In this document: one piece after another, positions 45,448 to 55,648 of the stretch
Numbering within the stretch: position 1 is the first letter of the stretch
Layout of the letters: each line of letters starts with the position of its first letter
NCBI GenBank assembly: GCA_016710785.1
Contig: JADJUE010000004.1
Coordinates: 292,710 to 356,709 of the forward strand
Direction of reading: 5' to 3'
Source: Candidatus Epilinea brevis
GTDB taxonomy: Bacteria > Chloroflexota > Anaerolineae > Epilineales > Epilineaceae
DNA: 64,000 bases
The notes under the pieces: generated by a model
What the model was told of the DNA's origin: nothing
The model's input: the letters and a program-made list of their open reading frames with translations, nothing else
The model's database searches: none
Made by a program: the position numbers and the translations under genes

Positions 45448-45986
45448 GTCACTTACCCTATGGCATCAGTAACTTGGCCGGGCCTCTGTCACGACCATGG
45501 ACACGGGAACCAATCTGGGGCCCTGCAAAGCCGTTCGGATGGGATATGCAGCCGTCCTGGGGCGAAAAGGTGTACCTGACGCCAGCTGCTGCACGCTGCT
45601 AGCGAGGGAGAAGAGAACAGTATCACGTGTCGACCCCGCCGGTACCAGCTCAACCAGGGATATCGGCCGGGGCGACTGGACAAGGGGCAAGGCGTCAAGA
45701 CGTTTGGCGCCTCGCTTTCGGGCAGTCTCGATGCAGCTCCGTCAGGTGGCGAGGTGATGGGGACCAGAAGCACCGCAAGGACCACGCGTCTGATGACCTG
45801 ATCCCTCCCAAGCCCTGCAGGGTTAGGTCATGCCCACATCTGCAGGGGTATCGCTCAGGCCGAGTGGACCTTTCCACAGATCAGCCTGACGGACTTTCAC
45901 GGTCCTAGCTTAGTCCGAGCGACCAACCCTGTCAAGCCCCACTTCATAGCCTGTCTGCCTGTCTGAGGCGGTTTTGAAGTTGCCCC
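45448..45986. other. Stretch without supported genes
   Basis: 539 bp upstream of the cassette, between its first gene and the IS30 left end. Several short open frames, none with homology or a ribosome site. It should hold the cassette promoter; nothing else recognised. Confidence 0.5.
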
Positions 45987-46058
45987 GGCGGTCTCAAGTG
46001 GTCCTTGCAACACCGGCGGCGTTCAGGCAGCATCGAGCGTCGCGAAAGGAGCACCAGG

Positions 46059-46932
46059 ATGGGTTGGCAAGGTGACCACGCGCATCGACTGACATTCGCC
46101 GAGCGGCTGGAGCTGGAGCGGCGAGTACGGTCGGGCGAGAGGTTTGAGGATGCGTCTGCCGCTGTGGGATGTTCGACCAAGTCCGTGCAGCGGCTCTTGG
46201 CTAAGACTGGTGGCATGCAGCCGCGAGCCAGACCCAGACCGGCCCTACAATTGTCACTCGCCGAACGCGAGGAGATCTCACGGGGACTGCTGTCGGGTGA
46301 GTCGTACCGGACGATTGCGAGGCAACTGGGTCGTCCAGCGTCGACGATCTCACGTGAGGTGTCGGCCAATGGAGGTCGCCGCCGATATCGGGCCTGGCGG
46401 GCGGACGAGGCGTCCCACCGTCGCGCCAGACGTCCCAAGACCGCAAAGATGGCCACATCGCTGCGGCTTCGTAAGGAGGTCGAACGCTTGCTGTCGCTGC
46501 GGTGGTCACCACAACAAATCTCCGCTAGGCTGGTCATAGACCATCCCAGCGACGCGGAGATGCGGGTGTCCCACGAGACGATCTACCGATCATTGTTCGT
46601 GCAGGCGCGGGGCGCGCTGCGCAAGGAACTTACTCGGTGCTTGCGCAGCGGGCGAGCACAGCGACGCCCGCTGCGCCGCACAAATCCGGGCGGTCAATTG
46701 TCGGACATGGTGCTGCTCAGCGAGCGACCGGCTGAAGTCGAGAACCGCGCGGTGCCGGGTCATTGGGAGGGCGACCTGATCATCGGCAAGGGCTCGCTGT
46801 CTGCCCTTGGGACGCTTGTCGAACGACAGACGCGGTTCGTGATGTTGGTAGATCTCCGCCACGGCCGCCTCGCAGGACAGGTTGCCGACGCACTGGCCGT
46901 AAAGGTCGGCGAGCTGCCGGATCACCTGCGTC
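46059..46932 (+). pseudogene. IS30 transposase, 5' part
   Basis: About 291 residues: helix-turn-helix (LTFAERLELERRVRSGERFE, VGCSTKSVQRLL; second HTH SYRTIARQLGRPASTISREV), then the DDE start PGHWEGDLIIGKGS and a second Asp in FVMLVDLRHG. Interrupted by IS66 within LPDHLRR. The 3' part continues at 48461. Confidence 0.85.
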
Positions 46933-48460
46933 GTAAGCGTTCAGGTGGGCTGGAGACCGGCGCTTGCCTGAGCGCCCCGACAAGGGTACCGTACCTGGCA
47001 TGAGCATGGCCAAGGAGATCGCGGAGCTTCGGGCTGAGAACGCGGCGCTGCGTGCTGAGAACGCCGCGCTGCGGCAGGAGAACGCGGAGCTGAGGGCGTT
47101 GGTGGTCAGCCTGCAAGAGCGGATCCAGGATCTGGAAGAGCGCCTCGGGAAGAACTCGCGCAACTCGTCCAAGCCGCCGTCGAGCGACGGGCCGAGCCGG
47201 AGGCTGCCCACGAAGCGCCAGCGGTCGAAGTTGGCGCGGGGGCGGGCAGGTGGGCCATCAGGGGCATGGCCGGGCTTTGGTCCCCATCGAGGAGGTCGAT
47301 ACCCTGGTGCCCTGCATGCCGGGTACCTGCGGCTGCTGCGGCGAGACTCTGGAGGGGATGGATCCGACGCCGGAGCGACACCAGCAGGTCGACATCCCTG
47401 AGCCGAAGGTGCTGGTGACCGAGTACCAGATCCATCGCCTGACCTGCTCCCGCTGTGGCCAGGTGACGGCTGGGGAGTTGCCTGCCGGGGTCAGCCGGAG
47501 CCGCTTCGGACCACGGACGCACGGCATGGTGGTGCTCTTGACGGGCCAGTGGCTGCTCAGCAAGCGGATGGCGGCGCTGCTGCTGGAGCCAGGCTTTCGG
47601 CCTGGAGCTGAGCCCTGGGACGATCAGCGCAATGGAACGGCGGATGGCCGAAGCCTTGGCAGCGCCGGTGGCCGAGGCTCATGAGCACGTCAAGGGCGCC
47701 CCGGTGGTACATGCCGACGAAACGAGTTGGCGCGAATCCAAGAGCCGAGCCTGGCTGTGGGTGGCGACGACCGCGCTGGTGGCGGTGTTCATGATTCACC
47801 GCCGGCGTAATGCCAAGGCGGCGCAGGTCCTCTTGGGCGAGGACTTCGCTGGCGTCCTGTGCACCGATCGCTACGGGGCCTACCACTGGGTCGATCGGCG
47901 AGGTCTGTGCTGGTCGCATCTGCTGAGGGACTTCCAGGCCACAGCGGAGCGCTACGGCAGCGAATGGCACGGACGGCGGATGGTTGGATGGTTCTGGCCG
48001 GTGGGCGAGTCCTGGCTACGTGGGCTGCCTGGGCTGACGGGCACATCGACCGCGCCGTGATGCTGGCTCGGATTCAGCCTGAGCGCGAACAGATCCAGCG
48101 GATGTTGCTGCTGGGGAGCACCGCCCGCTTCGCATCGGCCAAGACCCGCCGCGCCTGCCGCGAGCTCTTGGGCTGGGAGGCTGCCATGTGGCTCTTCCTG
48201 GACGAGCCCGACCTGGCCCCCACCAACAACCTGTCCGAGCGTCGCCTCCGCCGCCCCGTTCTCTGGCGAAGCGGCAGCTTCGGCTCCGACAGCCCCGCCG
48301 GCAGCCGCTTCGTCGAGCGCATCCTCACCACCGTGGCCACCCTGTCTGCCCAGCAGCGCAATGCCCTCGACTTCCTCATGACAGCCCATGTCAACCACGT
48401 CGCGGGCCTCTCCGTCCCTTCACTCCTACCGTCTCAGGCCCACCCCGCCTGAACGGTTAC
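46933..48460 (+). mobile_element. IS66-family element, copy 3
   Basis: 1528 bp with terminal repeats GTAAGCGTTCAGG (46933) and CCTGAACGGTTAC (48448-48460), and a perfect 8-bp target duplication, the IS66 hallmark. The transposase is broken by at least three frameshifts. Confidence 0.92.
46964..48452 (+). pseudogene. IS66 transposase, copy 3, several frameshifts
   Basis: Same gene as copies 1 and 2. Frame breaks near 47240 (after SKLARG), near 47583 (extra base after LLL, before PGF) and at the 8-bp duplication near 47985 shared with copy 2. The C-terminal PTNNLSERRLRRPVLWRSGS is intact. Not functional. Confidence 0.85.
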
Positions 48461-48749
48461 CCTGCGTCGGTCCTTGACATGGGATCGTGGGAAGGAGATG
48501 GCAGAGCACGCCCGGTTCACCGTCGCGACGGAAGTGAAGGTCTTGTTCTGCGATCCACGAAGCCCTTGGCAGCGAGCCACCAACGAGAACAGCAACGGCT
48601 TGCTGCGCCAGTACTTCCCCAAGGGCACAGACTTGGCTATACATGATCAGGCCTACCTCGATGAAGTTGCAGCTGAGCTCAACGGCCGTCCTCGACGAAC
48701 TCTCACCTGGGCGACACCGTCAGAGGCTATGTCTCGCTTGTTGCGTTGA
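48461..48749 (+). pseudogene. IS30 transposase, 3' part
   Basis: Continues the 46059 gene: LTWDRGKEMAEH, VLFCDPRSPWQRATNENSNG, LLRQYFPKGTDL, WATPSEAMSRLLR. All typical of IS30 C-termini (ENSNGLLRQYFPKGT). Together with the 5' part it would be a full-length transposase. Confidence 0.85.
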
Positions 48750-48764
48750 TCGCTTGAGACCGCC

Positions 48765-48819
48765 CCCGCTATGGTGGACAGATGGGAATTGGTGGATCAG
48801 GCAGCTTGGGTCAACTCCA
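48765..48819. repeat. IS3 tip, left side of the TerB block
   Basis: About 50 bp matching 54608-54660 in the same orientation (core GGTGGATCAGGCAGCTTGGG). A direct repeat enclosing the helicase / ATPase / TerB operon. Confidence 0.75.
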
Positions 48820-48840
48820 CCACGCCCCTCAAGCACTCTC

Positions 48841-51096
48841 CTACGGGCCGCTTCCAGACAGGGCCCGAATCCACTGTATGGCCTCGCCCAGATCCAGGTT
48901 TAGGCTGCCATATGCCCTTCGCAGCAAACGGTCCGGTAACGCCCAGTCCCATTTCTCGCGAGAAAGATTCTTCGTGTTAGCAAGCAGCACCTCGAGCGAT
49001 GGTGCTTCGTCCTGGCCGGCGGCGAATAGCGCGGCGACGATGGCATCCAGCGTTGCCTGCCCTTTCATCACCTCAACACCCGGACCAGCAAGCCAAGCAG
49101 TGAGGCCTCGGCACCGCAGTAGACAAGCGAGAGCCTCATTCGCCGCATCCCCGAGCCAGGTCAGCAGCAGCACGTCGCGACCCTGGTCCAGCAGACAGGC
49201 GGCTGCCAGGTTGCGTGCCTTATAGGTCGCCCGAGCCTCGGTGAGAAACCGCCTGGCCACGTCGCCCAGATAGACCGGCATTTCGTCACACTCGAGCAGT
49301 CGGCGCATTCGCTGCCGCACCGTGGTGTGTGTTCGTCCACCACCACCGGAGAAGTCCGGTGGCGCGCCTCCAGACGAACGCCTCACGTAGATCGTCTTTC
49401 GGTCGTCCTCGACGATTTCGACTACCCAGGCGCGGCCGGCAAACAGGATGCGCTGACCGACCGTGAGAGCCTGAGACACCGGGAGCGTGCCTAATGCCTT
49501 ACCGCCAGCGACGATGCGGTATTCCTCGTCAGAGGTGAAAGCGGCATAGAAGGTGTAGTGGTTGACCAGCTTCTCGCCGACTCGGCCATGTAGCAATGCG
49601 CCGGATGAGTCCTGGATCAGCAAGTCCTTCTGGCCGAGGTGCCGGATCAGTTCCACAAGCTCTTCTTTGCCGACATTGGAGAAGGGTGACGCCGGGGCAC
49701 AGTACAACTCATGAAGCTGACCGATGGTAGCGCCACCGTTCTGCGCAATGAATGACAGTACCTGCTGAATCAGTGTTGACAGGTGTGCGCCATTCACTGC
49801 AGGAGGCTCGAACCACCCTTCGAGCAACAGCGAAGTCATCGCTGCCATCTGCACGGTGCCCAGGCGCAGGTCATCCGCAAGCGAGGCCTGGCCGCCCAGT
49901 GCATTCTCGACGCAATAGACGCGAAGGATAGCAGGCTCGCCCTTGCGGCGACCCGACCGACCGAGGCGTTGGCGCAAACTCGCGACCGACGGAGGTGGCC
50001 CGACTTGCGCAACGCTCTTGACAGCTCCGATATCGATGCCCAGCTCCAGCGTATTGGTGCAGATGGCGGTTGCAGGACGCTCCTTCTGCTTCAAGGCGGC
50101 CTCCGTGTCCGCGCGGATCTCCTTCGACAGGTTGCCGTGATGCGGCCAGAACTCGTTGGGCACCTGCTCCGCTTCGCACATCCGGCTTAGTAGATGCGTG
50201 AAACGCTCGACCTCGCTCCGCGACTTCGGAAAGACCAGGTTGTTCGAGCCGCGCAGCACCATGAACAGATGTCCGGCGATCTGCCCTGGCGTAACAAGGG
50301 CACCTTCCTCATCCTCATGGTCGCCGTGCACAACCCGCGGTTCTTCGTAGCCCTTGATAAGGATCTTTAGTTCGCCTCCCGAGGACATCGACTCGACAAG
50401 AGCCACCTCTGGCCCAAGCCCTGGGCGGAGAAACTCCGCCGCGAGGCTCATATCGCCCAGAGTCGCTGACAACCCGATGCGCGGCACCCGTCGGCCAATC
50501 ACGTGTTCGATGCGATGCATCAGCGACTGAAGCTGCTTACCGCGCTCTGTTCCGATGAACGCGTGCAGTTCGTCAACGACTAGGTAGCTCAGGCGCTCAA
50601 AGGTCGAGCCGATTGACGTCCCGCGGTTGCATAGCATCGCCTCGAGCGATTCCGGCGTGATCAGCAGCACGCCTCGCCGCTGGGCTAGGAAACGGCTCTT
50701 GGCGGAGGCCGCGATGTCGCCATGCCAGGGCCAGACAGGCACTTCAAGCTGCTCGCAGAGCCGATCTAGCCGGCCAAACTGGTCATTGATCAGCGCCTTA
50801 AGCGGACTGATGTAGACCGCAAGGCCCTGCACCTCTGACTGCAGCATGTAGGTCAGGGCCGGCAGGAAGGCAGCCTCGGTCTTGCCTGCTGCCGTGGCCG
50901 CCGCCACAATAACATCGCGGTCGGCCTTGACGATCAACGGAATTGCAGCTTCTTGTGCATCGCGAAGCGTCTCCCATCCTTCGGCCCAAATGAAGCGCTG
51001 GATGCGCTCGTCGAGTAGGTGAAACGAGGTTGAGGACGAGCCGGACATCGTTTCGGGTCCTAATGGCTCACAGCCTAAAGGTTGCAAGCTCGTCAT
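48841..51096 (-). CDS. Lhr-type DEAD/DEAH superfamily II helicase
   Basis: 751 residues. Walker A AAATAAGKTEAAFLPA, DEVH-type VVDELHAFIG, SATLGDMS, TNTLELGIDIG and QRLGRSGRRKGEP: a complete SF2 set in the Lhr-like order, followed by a long C-terminal part with a winged-helix-like region. It is the last gene of a block with the ATPase and TerB protein. Alternative start Met 17 (51048) lies 20 bp after the ATPase stop; the upstream ATG (51096) would overlap it by 29 bp. Confidence 0.88.
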   Translation of the reverse strand: MTSLQPLGCEPLGPETMSGSSSTSFHLLDERIQRFIWAEGWETLRDAQEAAIPLIVKADRDVIVAAATAAGKTEAAFLPALTYMLQSEVQGLAVYISPLKALINDQFGRLDRLCEQLEVPVWPWHGDIAASAKSRFLAQRRGVLLITPESLEAMLCNRGTSIGSTFERLSYLVVDELHAFIGTERGKQLQSLMHRIEHVIGRRVPRIGLSATLGDMSLAAEFLRPGLGPEVALVESMSSGGELKILIKGYEEPRVVHGDHEDEEGALVTPGQIAGHLFMVLRGSNNLVFPKSRSEVERFTHLLSRMCEAEQVPNEFWPHHGNLSKEIRADTEAALKQKERPATAICTNTLELGIDIGAVKSVAQVGPPPSVASLRQRLGRSGRRKGEPAILRVYCVENALGGQASLADDLRLGTVQMAAMTSLLLEGWFEPPAVNGAHLSTLIQQVLSFIAQNGGATIGQLHELYCAPASPFSNVGKEELVELIRHLGQKDLLIQDSSGALLHGRVGEKLVNHYTFYAAFTSDEEYRIVAGGKALGTLPVSQALTVGQRILFAGRAWVVEIVEDDRKTIYVRRSSGGAPPDFSGGGGRTHTTVRQRMRRLLECDEMPVYLGDVARRFLTEARATYKARNLAAACLLDQGRDVLLLTWLGDAANEALACLLRCRGLTAWLAGPGVEVMKGQATLDAIVAALFAAGQDEAPSLEVLLANTKNLSREKWDWALPDRLLRRAYGSLNLDLGEAIQWIRALSGSGP

Positions 51097-52376
51097 CTCC
51101 GTCCGCCTCCGTGATATGGTCGGCAGCGCCTCCAGTATCGACAGCTACATCGATGCTACCAAGCGAGTTCTGCCATGAGGCCCCTGGATTCTGCTCCAGC
51201 ACAGCCAGCAGGTTGATGAACGCTGTAATCGTCGTGCGCGGCGTCCGGAAGTAGGTATCCCCGATCCGCTTCGAGCAGTGTTCCATGAAGCTGTAGATGC
51301 CAGGGTCAGGGATCAGGTGCCGGGCCGGGTCACCGAAGGCGTACACGCCTCGGATCTTCTGCAGCAGCACGTAGAGATCCTCAGGCGACAGACTGGACAA
51401 GCGTACGACTGGACCGCTGAAGTCCACCAGCCCCTCTGCTGCGAAGGTGTTCTGCGCCAGACGGCTCTGTAAGGCCGGGTAACTGTAAAGACCCCGCCTG
51501 GTGTCAAGCAGGAACTCCGGCGTGCCCCCGAGCACGAAACCGAGACCCACGGCTGAGCCTTGCAACGAATCGTTCAAGATCCGTAGGATCTGCTCATAGT
51601 TCGCATTGCGTGCTTGGCTGTTGGCCATCTTGTAGAGATTGACCAGTTCGTCCAGGCACACAAGCAACCCGCTGAAGCCGGCCAGCCTCACGAAGCGTGC
51701 CATCAGCTTGAGCTGGTCGTAGACCGCGGCGTCATCGACAATGGTGCGCACGCCCAGGGCGGCTCGAGCATCGGTCTTGGTGCTAAACTCGCCGCGCAGC
51801 CAGCGCACTGCGTCCGACTTCAGTTGTTCGTTGCCCTCATCATGCCCGCGGCAGTAGGCGGCAACCACATGAGCGAAGTCGTAGCCGTTCACCAACTCGG
51901 TCAGCTGCTCCAGCTTCTCATGCAGTACGGAATCAGTCGACGCACCGTTCGCCTTGGCCTCCACCTTCGCTGTCGCAATGAACTTTTCGACGATACCGCT
52001 GAGCGCTCCACCCTCCGGCTTGGTGCGCGTGGCCATATTGCGCGTCAACTCCGCGTAGAGAGATCGGGCCTGCCCGCCGCTGCCGTGCAGCCTGCGGTCG
52101 GGATTGAGGTCAGCATTGGCCACTACGAGCTTCTTCTCCATGGCCACGGCGCAAACGAGGTTGAGAAAGAACGTCTTCCCCGCCCCGTACTCGCCGATCA
52201 CCGCGCGAAAGGCCGAGCCTCCCTCGGCAACCCGGTCGATGTCCGTAACCAAGGTCTGGATCTCACGAGTGCGCCCGACCTGTATGAGGTGCTGTCCGGA
52301 ACGGGGTACGACGCCCGCACGTAGCGACTGGAGGACCGCGTCGCGGTCCCCTAGGACGAATGGCCGGGGTATTCAT
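51068..52376 (-). CDS. BREX-type ATP-binding protein (DUF2791 family), frameshifted at its start
   Basis: About 435 residues. Walker A GEYGAGKTFFLN and Walker B LLVCLDELVNLYKM, plus VGRTREIQTLVTDIDRVAEG near the N-terminus, fit the P-loop family DUF2791 seen in BREX-like and Ter-linked systems. The coding frame reads RPFVLGDRDAVLQSLRAGVV upstream of the nominal TTG at 52252, but has no start; the ATG at 52376, which overlaps the TerB gene stop (ATGA), reaches it only if one base of the CCCC run near 52366 is removed. So the true gene likely starts at 52376 with an apparent 1-base insertion. Confidence 0.8.
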
Positions 52377-53116
52377 GCTTCCACAATCTCCAGGATCTCA
52401 GTATTGACCGTCACGGGGTCCTCGCCCTCAAACAGAGGCATGTCGTGGGCGTCGAATGCCGCTTCGTTGATGTGTTCCAGTGCGCCATCGAGCATCAGGT
52501 CCAGGTCAGCCGCAACGTCCAGCAGCTCCTCGCGGCTCCATTCGGGTCGCGACAGCATCATCCGGACCAGGGCGCTGTGAGAGTCGTCTAGGCCCATCAG
52601 CCCCGCGGTGATACCGATAGACTCTGGATCAGACTCGACGTCAGGCTCTGGCAATGGCTCCGGATCGGCTGCGGGTGACTCCTCGGCTCCGGTGAATATC
52701 TTGGAGAGCAGGGCTGATACCCGTTCGGTGTCCTGCTGGAGGGAGGCGATCTTGGCGGGGTCCAGCTTGAAGCCTGTCTCTTCGACGCTCGCAACCGCTG
52801 CGGCGGGGAGCTTCTCGCCCGCGGCTACGGCGTGGACGTCGGTGAACACCTTCTTGGCGTCGAGGCCCAGTGATTTGTAGACCTTCTCCAGCATCTTCAC
52901 CTCGGCGGGCGACACCTCGCCGTCGGACTGCGCAACTGTGGCCATGAAAGCCGCAATCGTCTCCTTGACGCTCTTGTCCAGCGGCTCGAAGCTCCTCTTG
53001 AGAGTGGTAAGCGAGGGCGGAGCCTCCTTCAGCAGCACCAAGCGCGCCTGCAGACGTCGGATCTGGCGTGGCGGGAGGTGCTTCCAAGACAGGACGGTCT
53101 CCTGAAGGTACCCCAT
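52373..53116 (-). CDS. TerB-like protein, C-terminal part
   Basis: 247 residues. TerB core with LLKEAPPSLTTLKRSFEPLD and IAAFMATVAQSDGEVSPAEV (acidic helix of the tellurite-resistance TerB fold), then a Glu/Pro-rich linker and a C-terminal domain ending in EDPVTVNTEILEIVEA. The MGYLQETVLSWK start is in fact the continuation of the 54597 gene in another frame: the preceding frame ends with LARALTAVVKWG. Shift near 53105-53117, in a GGGG run. Confidence 0.78.
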   Translation of the reverse strand: MGYLQETVLSWKHLPPRQIRRLQARLVLLKEAPPSLTTLKRSFEPLDKSVKETIAAFMATVAQSDGEVSPAEVKMLEKVYKSLGLDAKKVFTDVHAVAAGEKLPAAAVASVEETGFKLDPAKIASLQQDTERVSALLSKIFTGAEESPAADPEPLPEPDVESDPESIGITAGLMGLDDSHSALVRMMLSRPEWSREELLDVAADLDLMLDGALEHINEAAFDAHDMPLFEGEDPVTVNTEILEIVEA

Positions 53117-54597
53117 TTCACTACTGCCGTTAGCGCCCGTGCGAGCGAGGCCGTCTTCTCCTTTGTGAAGCCTCCGGTGGCGTCGAACGACGTCAGCAGG
53201 GTCTGGAACGACATCGCGACCATGTCGGAGCCAATGCGCCCTTGTAGTCTCTGCAAGGCCCGCTGCCCAGGTTCCGGCCATAGACTGGCCGGCAAGTGCA
53301 GCCAGGCCTCGATTGAGGCGCGCGCACCTGGATTCTTGCCCAACGCGCGGCTGTACGACTCCAGAGGTTTGGTGGACGCCTCGACGACTTCCTGCAGCAT
53401 TCGCACTGGCGCCGTAAGGACGGTGACGTCCGGGATGTCCTTGAGCGTAGGCTGCAGCTCCTGGTAGCCCAGAAAGCCAGCCGACGCCGGCCTGTACACG
53501 AGCTTCAGCTTGGTCCGGTTGCGTGGAAGCACCATGCCGGTGCCGCAGAGCTCGGCGTACTTCTGTGCGAACACCCGCTCGAACTCCTCTGTGCAGCGTG
53601 TTGCTGGAGTCCTCAGAGCGATGCTCGGTTCCAGCCGGGCCCAAGCCAGCGCCAGCGAGGTCGGCACGGGTACCTTGTCTACTGCGGCCTGCCCCAACGC
53701 CATCCGGACGTACAGCGGCAGCTCGTAGGTACGCGGATAAGTTGGGACTGGTCTCTCGTAAAGGCGGGAGGGCTGCTCGGCAAGAGCCACCCAGTCGAGT
53801 AGTTCGCTAGCGTAGCGGCGGAAGGAACCCGACTTGCCACCGTAGATACTGAGCAGGCGCCGCAGCTCCACACCAATAGCGGGCCAATCCTCCCGTGCCG
53901 CCTCGTCATTCGCGGCATCTACGATGGCACGCCGCTCCAGCCCGTAGAAGAAGAGGAACACGAAGCCGATGTCTGCCTCGGGATCCTGACGACCGCCGGC
54001 GAGCCAGTTCAGGTAGGCGCGTCGGGATGCCGCCGACACCTCTGAGTAGCTCGGCCAGTAATTCATCTGCCGTACGGTGTAGTCCCCGCTCCGAGCAACG
54101 GGCTTTGATGGGTCGATTAAACAAGGGTCGTTTAGCCCCCTGGATGCGGGCAGCGAAGTGCCGACGTAGACCAGCCCTCCTGGGATGGTGGTGCCTGCCA
54201 CCATCCCAGGTTGCCCAGCCGGAATCCAGCTCGCCTTTCCGTAGCCTCGGGGTGCTGGGGGGATCTTGAACGACGAGGCACGTGCGCCTGCGAGCATTCG
54301 AACCAGCAGCGGCTGTTCATCGCCCTCATTCGGGCGCCAGGCCAAGCTGCGGTTCACCCTGGTGGAGTCCAAAGATTTCGTTGTCAGTGTCGGCGAGGAA
54401 GTACCCGACTGGCGACTTCGGTCCGCCTTCGCACCCATGGACCTCCGGCTCTTCCAGCAGTAGCGTGCAGCAGCACCCATCAAGAGCAAGCCGCCGACAG
54501 TGTAATAGACCTCCTTGGGAATTGAGGCCAATAGCACGATCACGCCAATGACGACCACCGATGTCGCCCCCGCTCCTGATTTCGTCCTTCTTGCCAT
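53029..54597 (-). CDS. TerB N-terminal domain protein (5' part)
   Basis: About 497 coding residues before the break. N-terminal helix (VVVIGVIVLLASIPKEVYYT), then a TerB_N domain signalled by NYWPSYSEVSAASRRAYLNW, LAGGRQDPEADIGFVFLFFY and GLERRAIVDA. The tail after ALTAVVKWGT is a wrong-frame read. With 52373-53116 it forms one gene of about 740 residues: TerB_N - TerB - TerB_C. Anantharaman, Iyer and Aravind linked such genes to DNA-processing Ter systems with ATPases and helicases, which is the neighbourhood here. Confidence 0.8.
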   Translation of the reverse strand: MARRTKSGAGATSVVVIGVIVLLASIPKEVYYTVGGLLLMGAAARYCWKSRRSMGAKADRSRQSGTSSPTLTTKSLDSTRVNRSLAWRPNEGDEQPLLVRMLAGARASSFKIPPAPRGYGKASWIPAGQPGMVAGTTIPGGLVYVGTSLPASRGLNDPCLIDPSKPVARSGDYTVRQMNYWPSYSEVSAASRRAYLNWLAGGRQDPEADIGFVFLFFYGLERRAIVDAANDEAAREDWPAIGVELRRLLSIYGGKSGSFRRYASELLDWVALAEQPSRLYERPVPTYPRTYELPLYVRMALGQAAVDKVPVPTSLALAWARLEPSIALRTPATRCTEEFERVFAQKYAELCGTGMVLPRNRTKLKLVYRPASAGFLGYQELQPTLKDIPDVTVLTAPVRMLQEVVEASTKPLESYSRALGKNPGARASIEAWLHLPASLWPEPGQRALQRLQGRIGSDMVAMSFQTLLTSFDATGGFTKEKTASLARALTAVVKWGTFRRPSCLGSTSRHARSDVCRRAWCC

Positions 54598-54653
54598 GTG
54601 TAGTTGCCCCGCTTTGGTGGACAGAAGGGATTTGGTGGATCAGGCAGCTTGGG

Positions 54654-55226
54654 TCAGCTCATGAAGTCGTTCGAAGCTGGCCGGAGAGAGGCAGCCGATC
54701 GCCGGATGGCGCCGGCGGGGATTACTCCAGCCCTCGATGTAGTCGAAGACGGCGAGGCGGGCGTCAGCGTAACTGCGGAACGTCGTGCTGTCAACCAGCT
54801 CGCACTCGAACGAAGCGAACACGGTCTCGGCAATGGCGTTGTCGAAGCACTCACCGACAGTGCCCATGGACACGCGGATCCCGAACGTCTCGCAGCGTTT
54901 CCCGAAGGCCAGCGACGTGTACTGCGACCCGTGATCGTGTGCCCTTGCGCCGGCTCTCGCGTTGGATGCCAGCCAGGCGCATCAACCGAGCCACGCGCTA
55001 CCGGCTGACATGTTGATCCAACTCCTTGAGCTCGAAGTGAACCCTGGGAGCACCATAAGTCGCGCGCGACGACTTCGTGGATCGCCACGATCTGCTCCTT
55101 CAGCGCTGCGTCACTCCGGGACTGTGCGGACGGCTTCCGCTGAAGCCAGGCATAGAATCCGCTGCGGGACACGTCAAGCACCCTGCACCGCGTCGTTACC
55201 TTGTGTTCAGCCTGGTGCGCACTCAC
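54654..55226 (-). pseudogene. IS3 transposase OrfB, broken
   Basis: N-terminal part TRCRVLDVSRSGFYAWLQRK and LKEQIVAIHEV is in one frame; the DDE region is largely lost; the C-terminal part MGTVGECFDNAIAETVFASF and RRHPAIGCLSPASFERL is in another frame at 54640-54873. Inactive. Confidence 0.8.
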
Positions 55227-55549
55227 AAACTCGAACGCTGCTTGGACGTAGAGCCATCCGTCTTCTGCTCGAACCAGGCTACGGCTTCTCCCAGGATAGC
55301 TAGCTCTTTCTCAAGCCGGCGCTTGTCGCGACGTGGTTCGCGCAGCTCGGCCCGCTTAGCCGTGGTCAGCCCGTCCGACCACCGAACCTCGTCCCGGTCC
55401 GCTTGCGCGGCCCAACTCCGAATCGTCTGTGCCGTAGGCTCGAAGTCGCACACCAACGATTCAGCACTCCTGCCGGCCCGGTACATCTCCAATAGCCGCT
55501 GGAGTTTCGCCAGCGGGTACGTTTACCGTCCCTTGGCCATGGTGGGCAC
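55223..55549 (-). pseudogene. IS3 OrfA, broken at its start
   Basis: Tnp_1 helix-turn-helix: MYRAGRSAESLVCDFEPTAQ, TIRSWAAQADRDEV, and the leucine-zipper-like ELREPRRDKRRLEKELAI. An ATGGCCAAGGGACGG start upstream (near 55545) is followed by an in-frame TAA after five codons, so expression is lost. Confidence 0.75.
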
Positions 55550-55648
55550 CTCCTGCACCCCTAACGATCAGGTGTCCACCAAGACGGGTCAACTCCAGTC
55601 GGTCGAAAGGTCCGCGAAAGGACTGTCAGAGCCTGACAACTTCCCCCT

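Larger units (their letters stand above)
45987..48764 (+). mobile_element. IS30-family element interrupted by IS66 copy 3
   Basis: Terminal repeats GGCGGTCTCAAG at 45987-45998 and CTTGAGACCGCC at 48753-48764. The transposase starts at 46059 and is cut after 46932; its 3' part resumes at 48461. The IS66 sits inside with an 8-bp duplication CCTGCGTC at 46925-46932 and 48461-48468. Confidence 0.9.
54608..55588 (-). mobile_element. IS3-family element, degenerate
   Basis: Terminal repeats CCCGCTTTGGTGGACAG (54608-54624) and GTGTCCACCAAGACGGG (55572-55588). Holds broken orfA and orfB. About 980 bp against the usual 1.2-1.4 kb, so internally deleted. Its left tip is directly repeated at 48765, flanking the TerB block. 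Confidence 0.85.

Noticed and set aside
45448..45986. Short ORFs as extra cassette genes
   Set aside because: No ribosome site, no homology, both strands similarly open.
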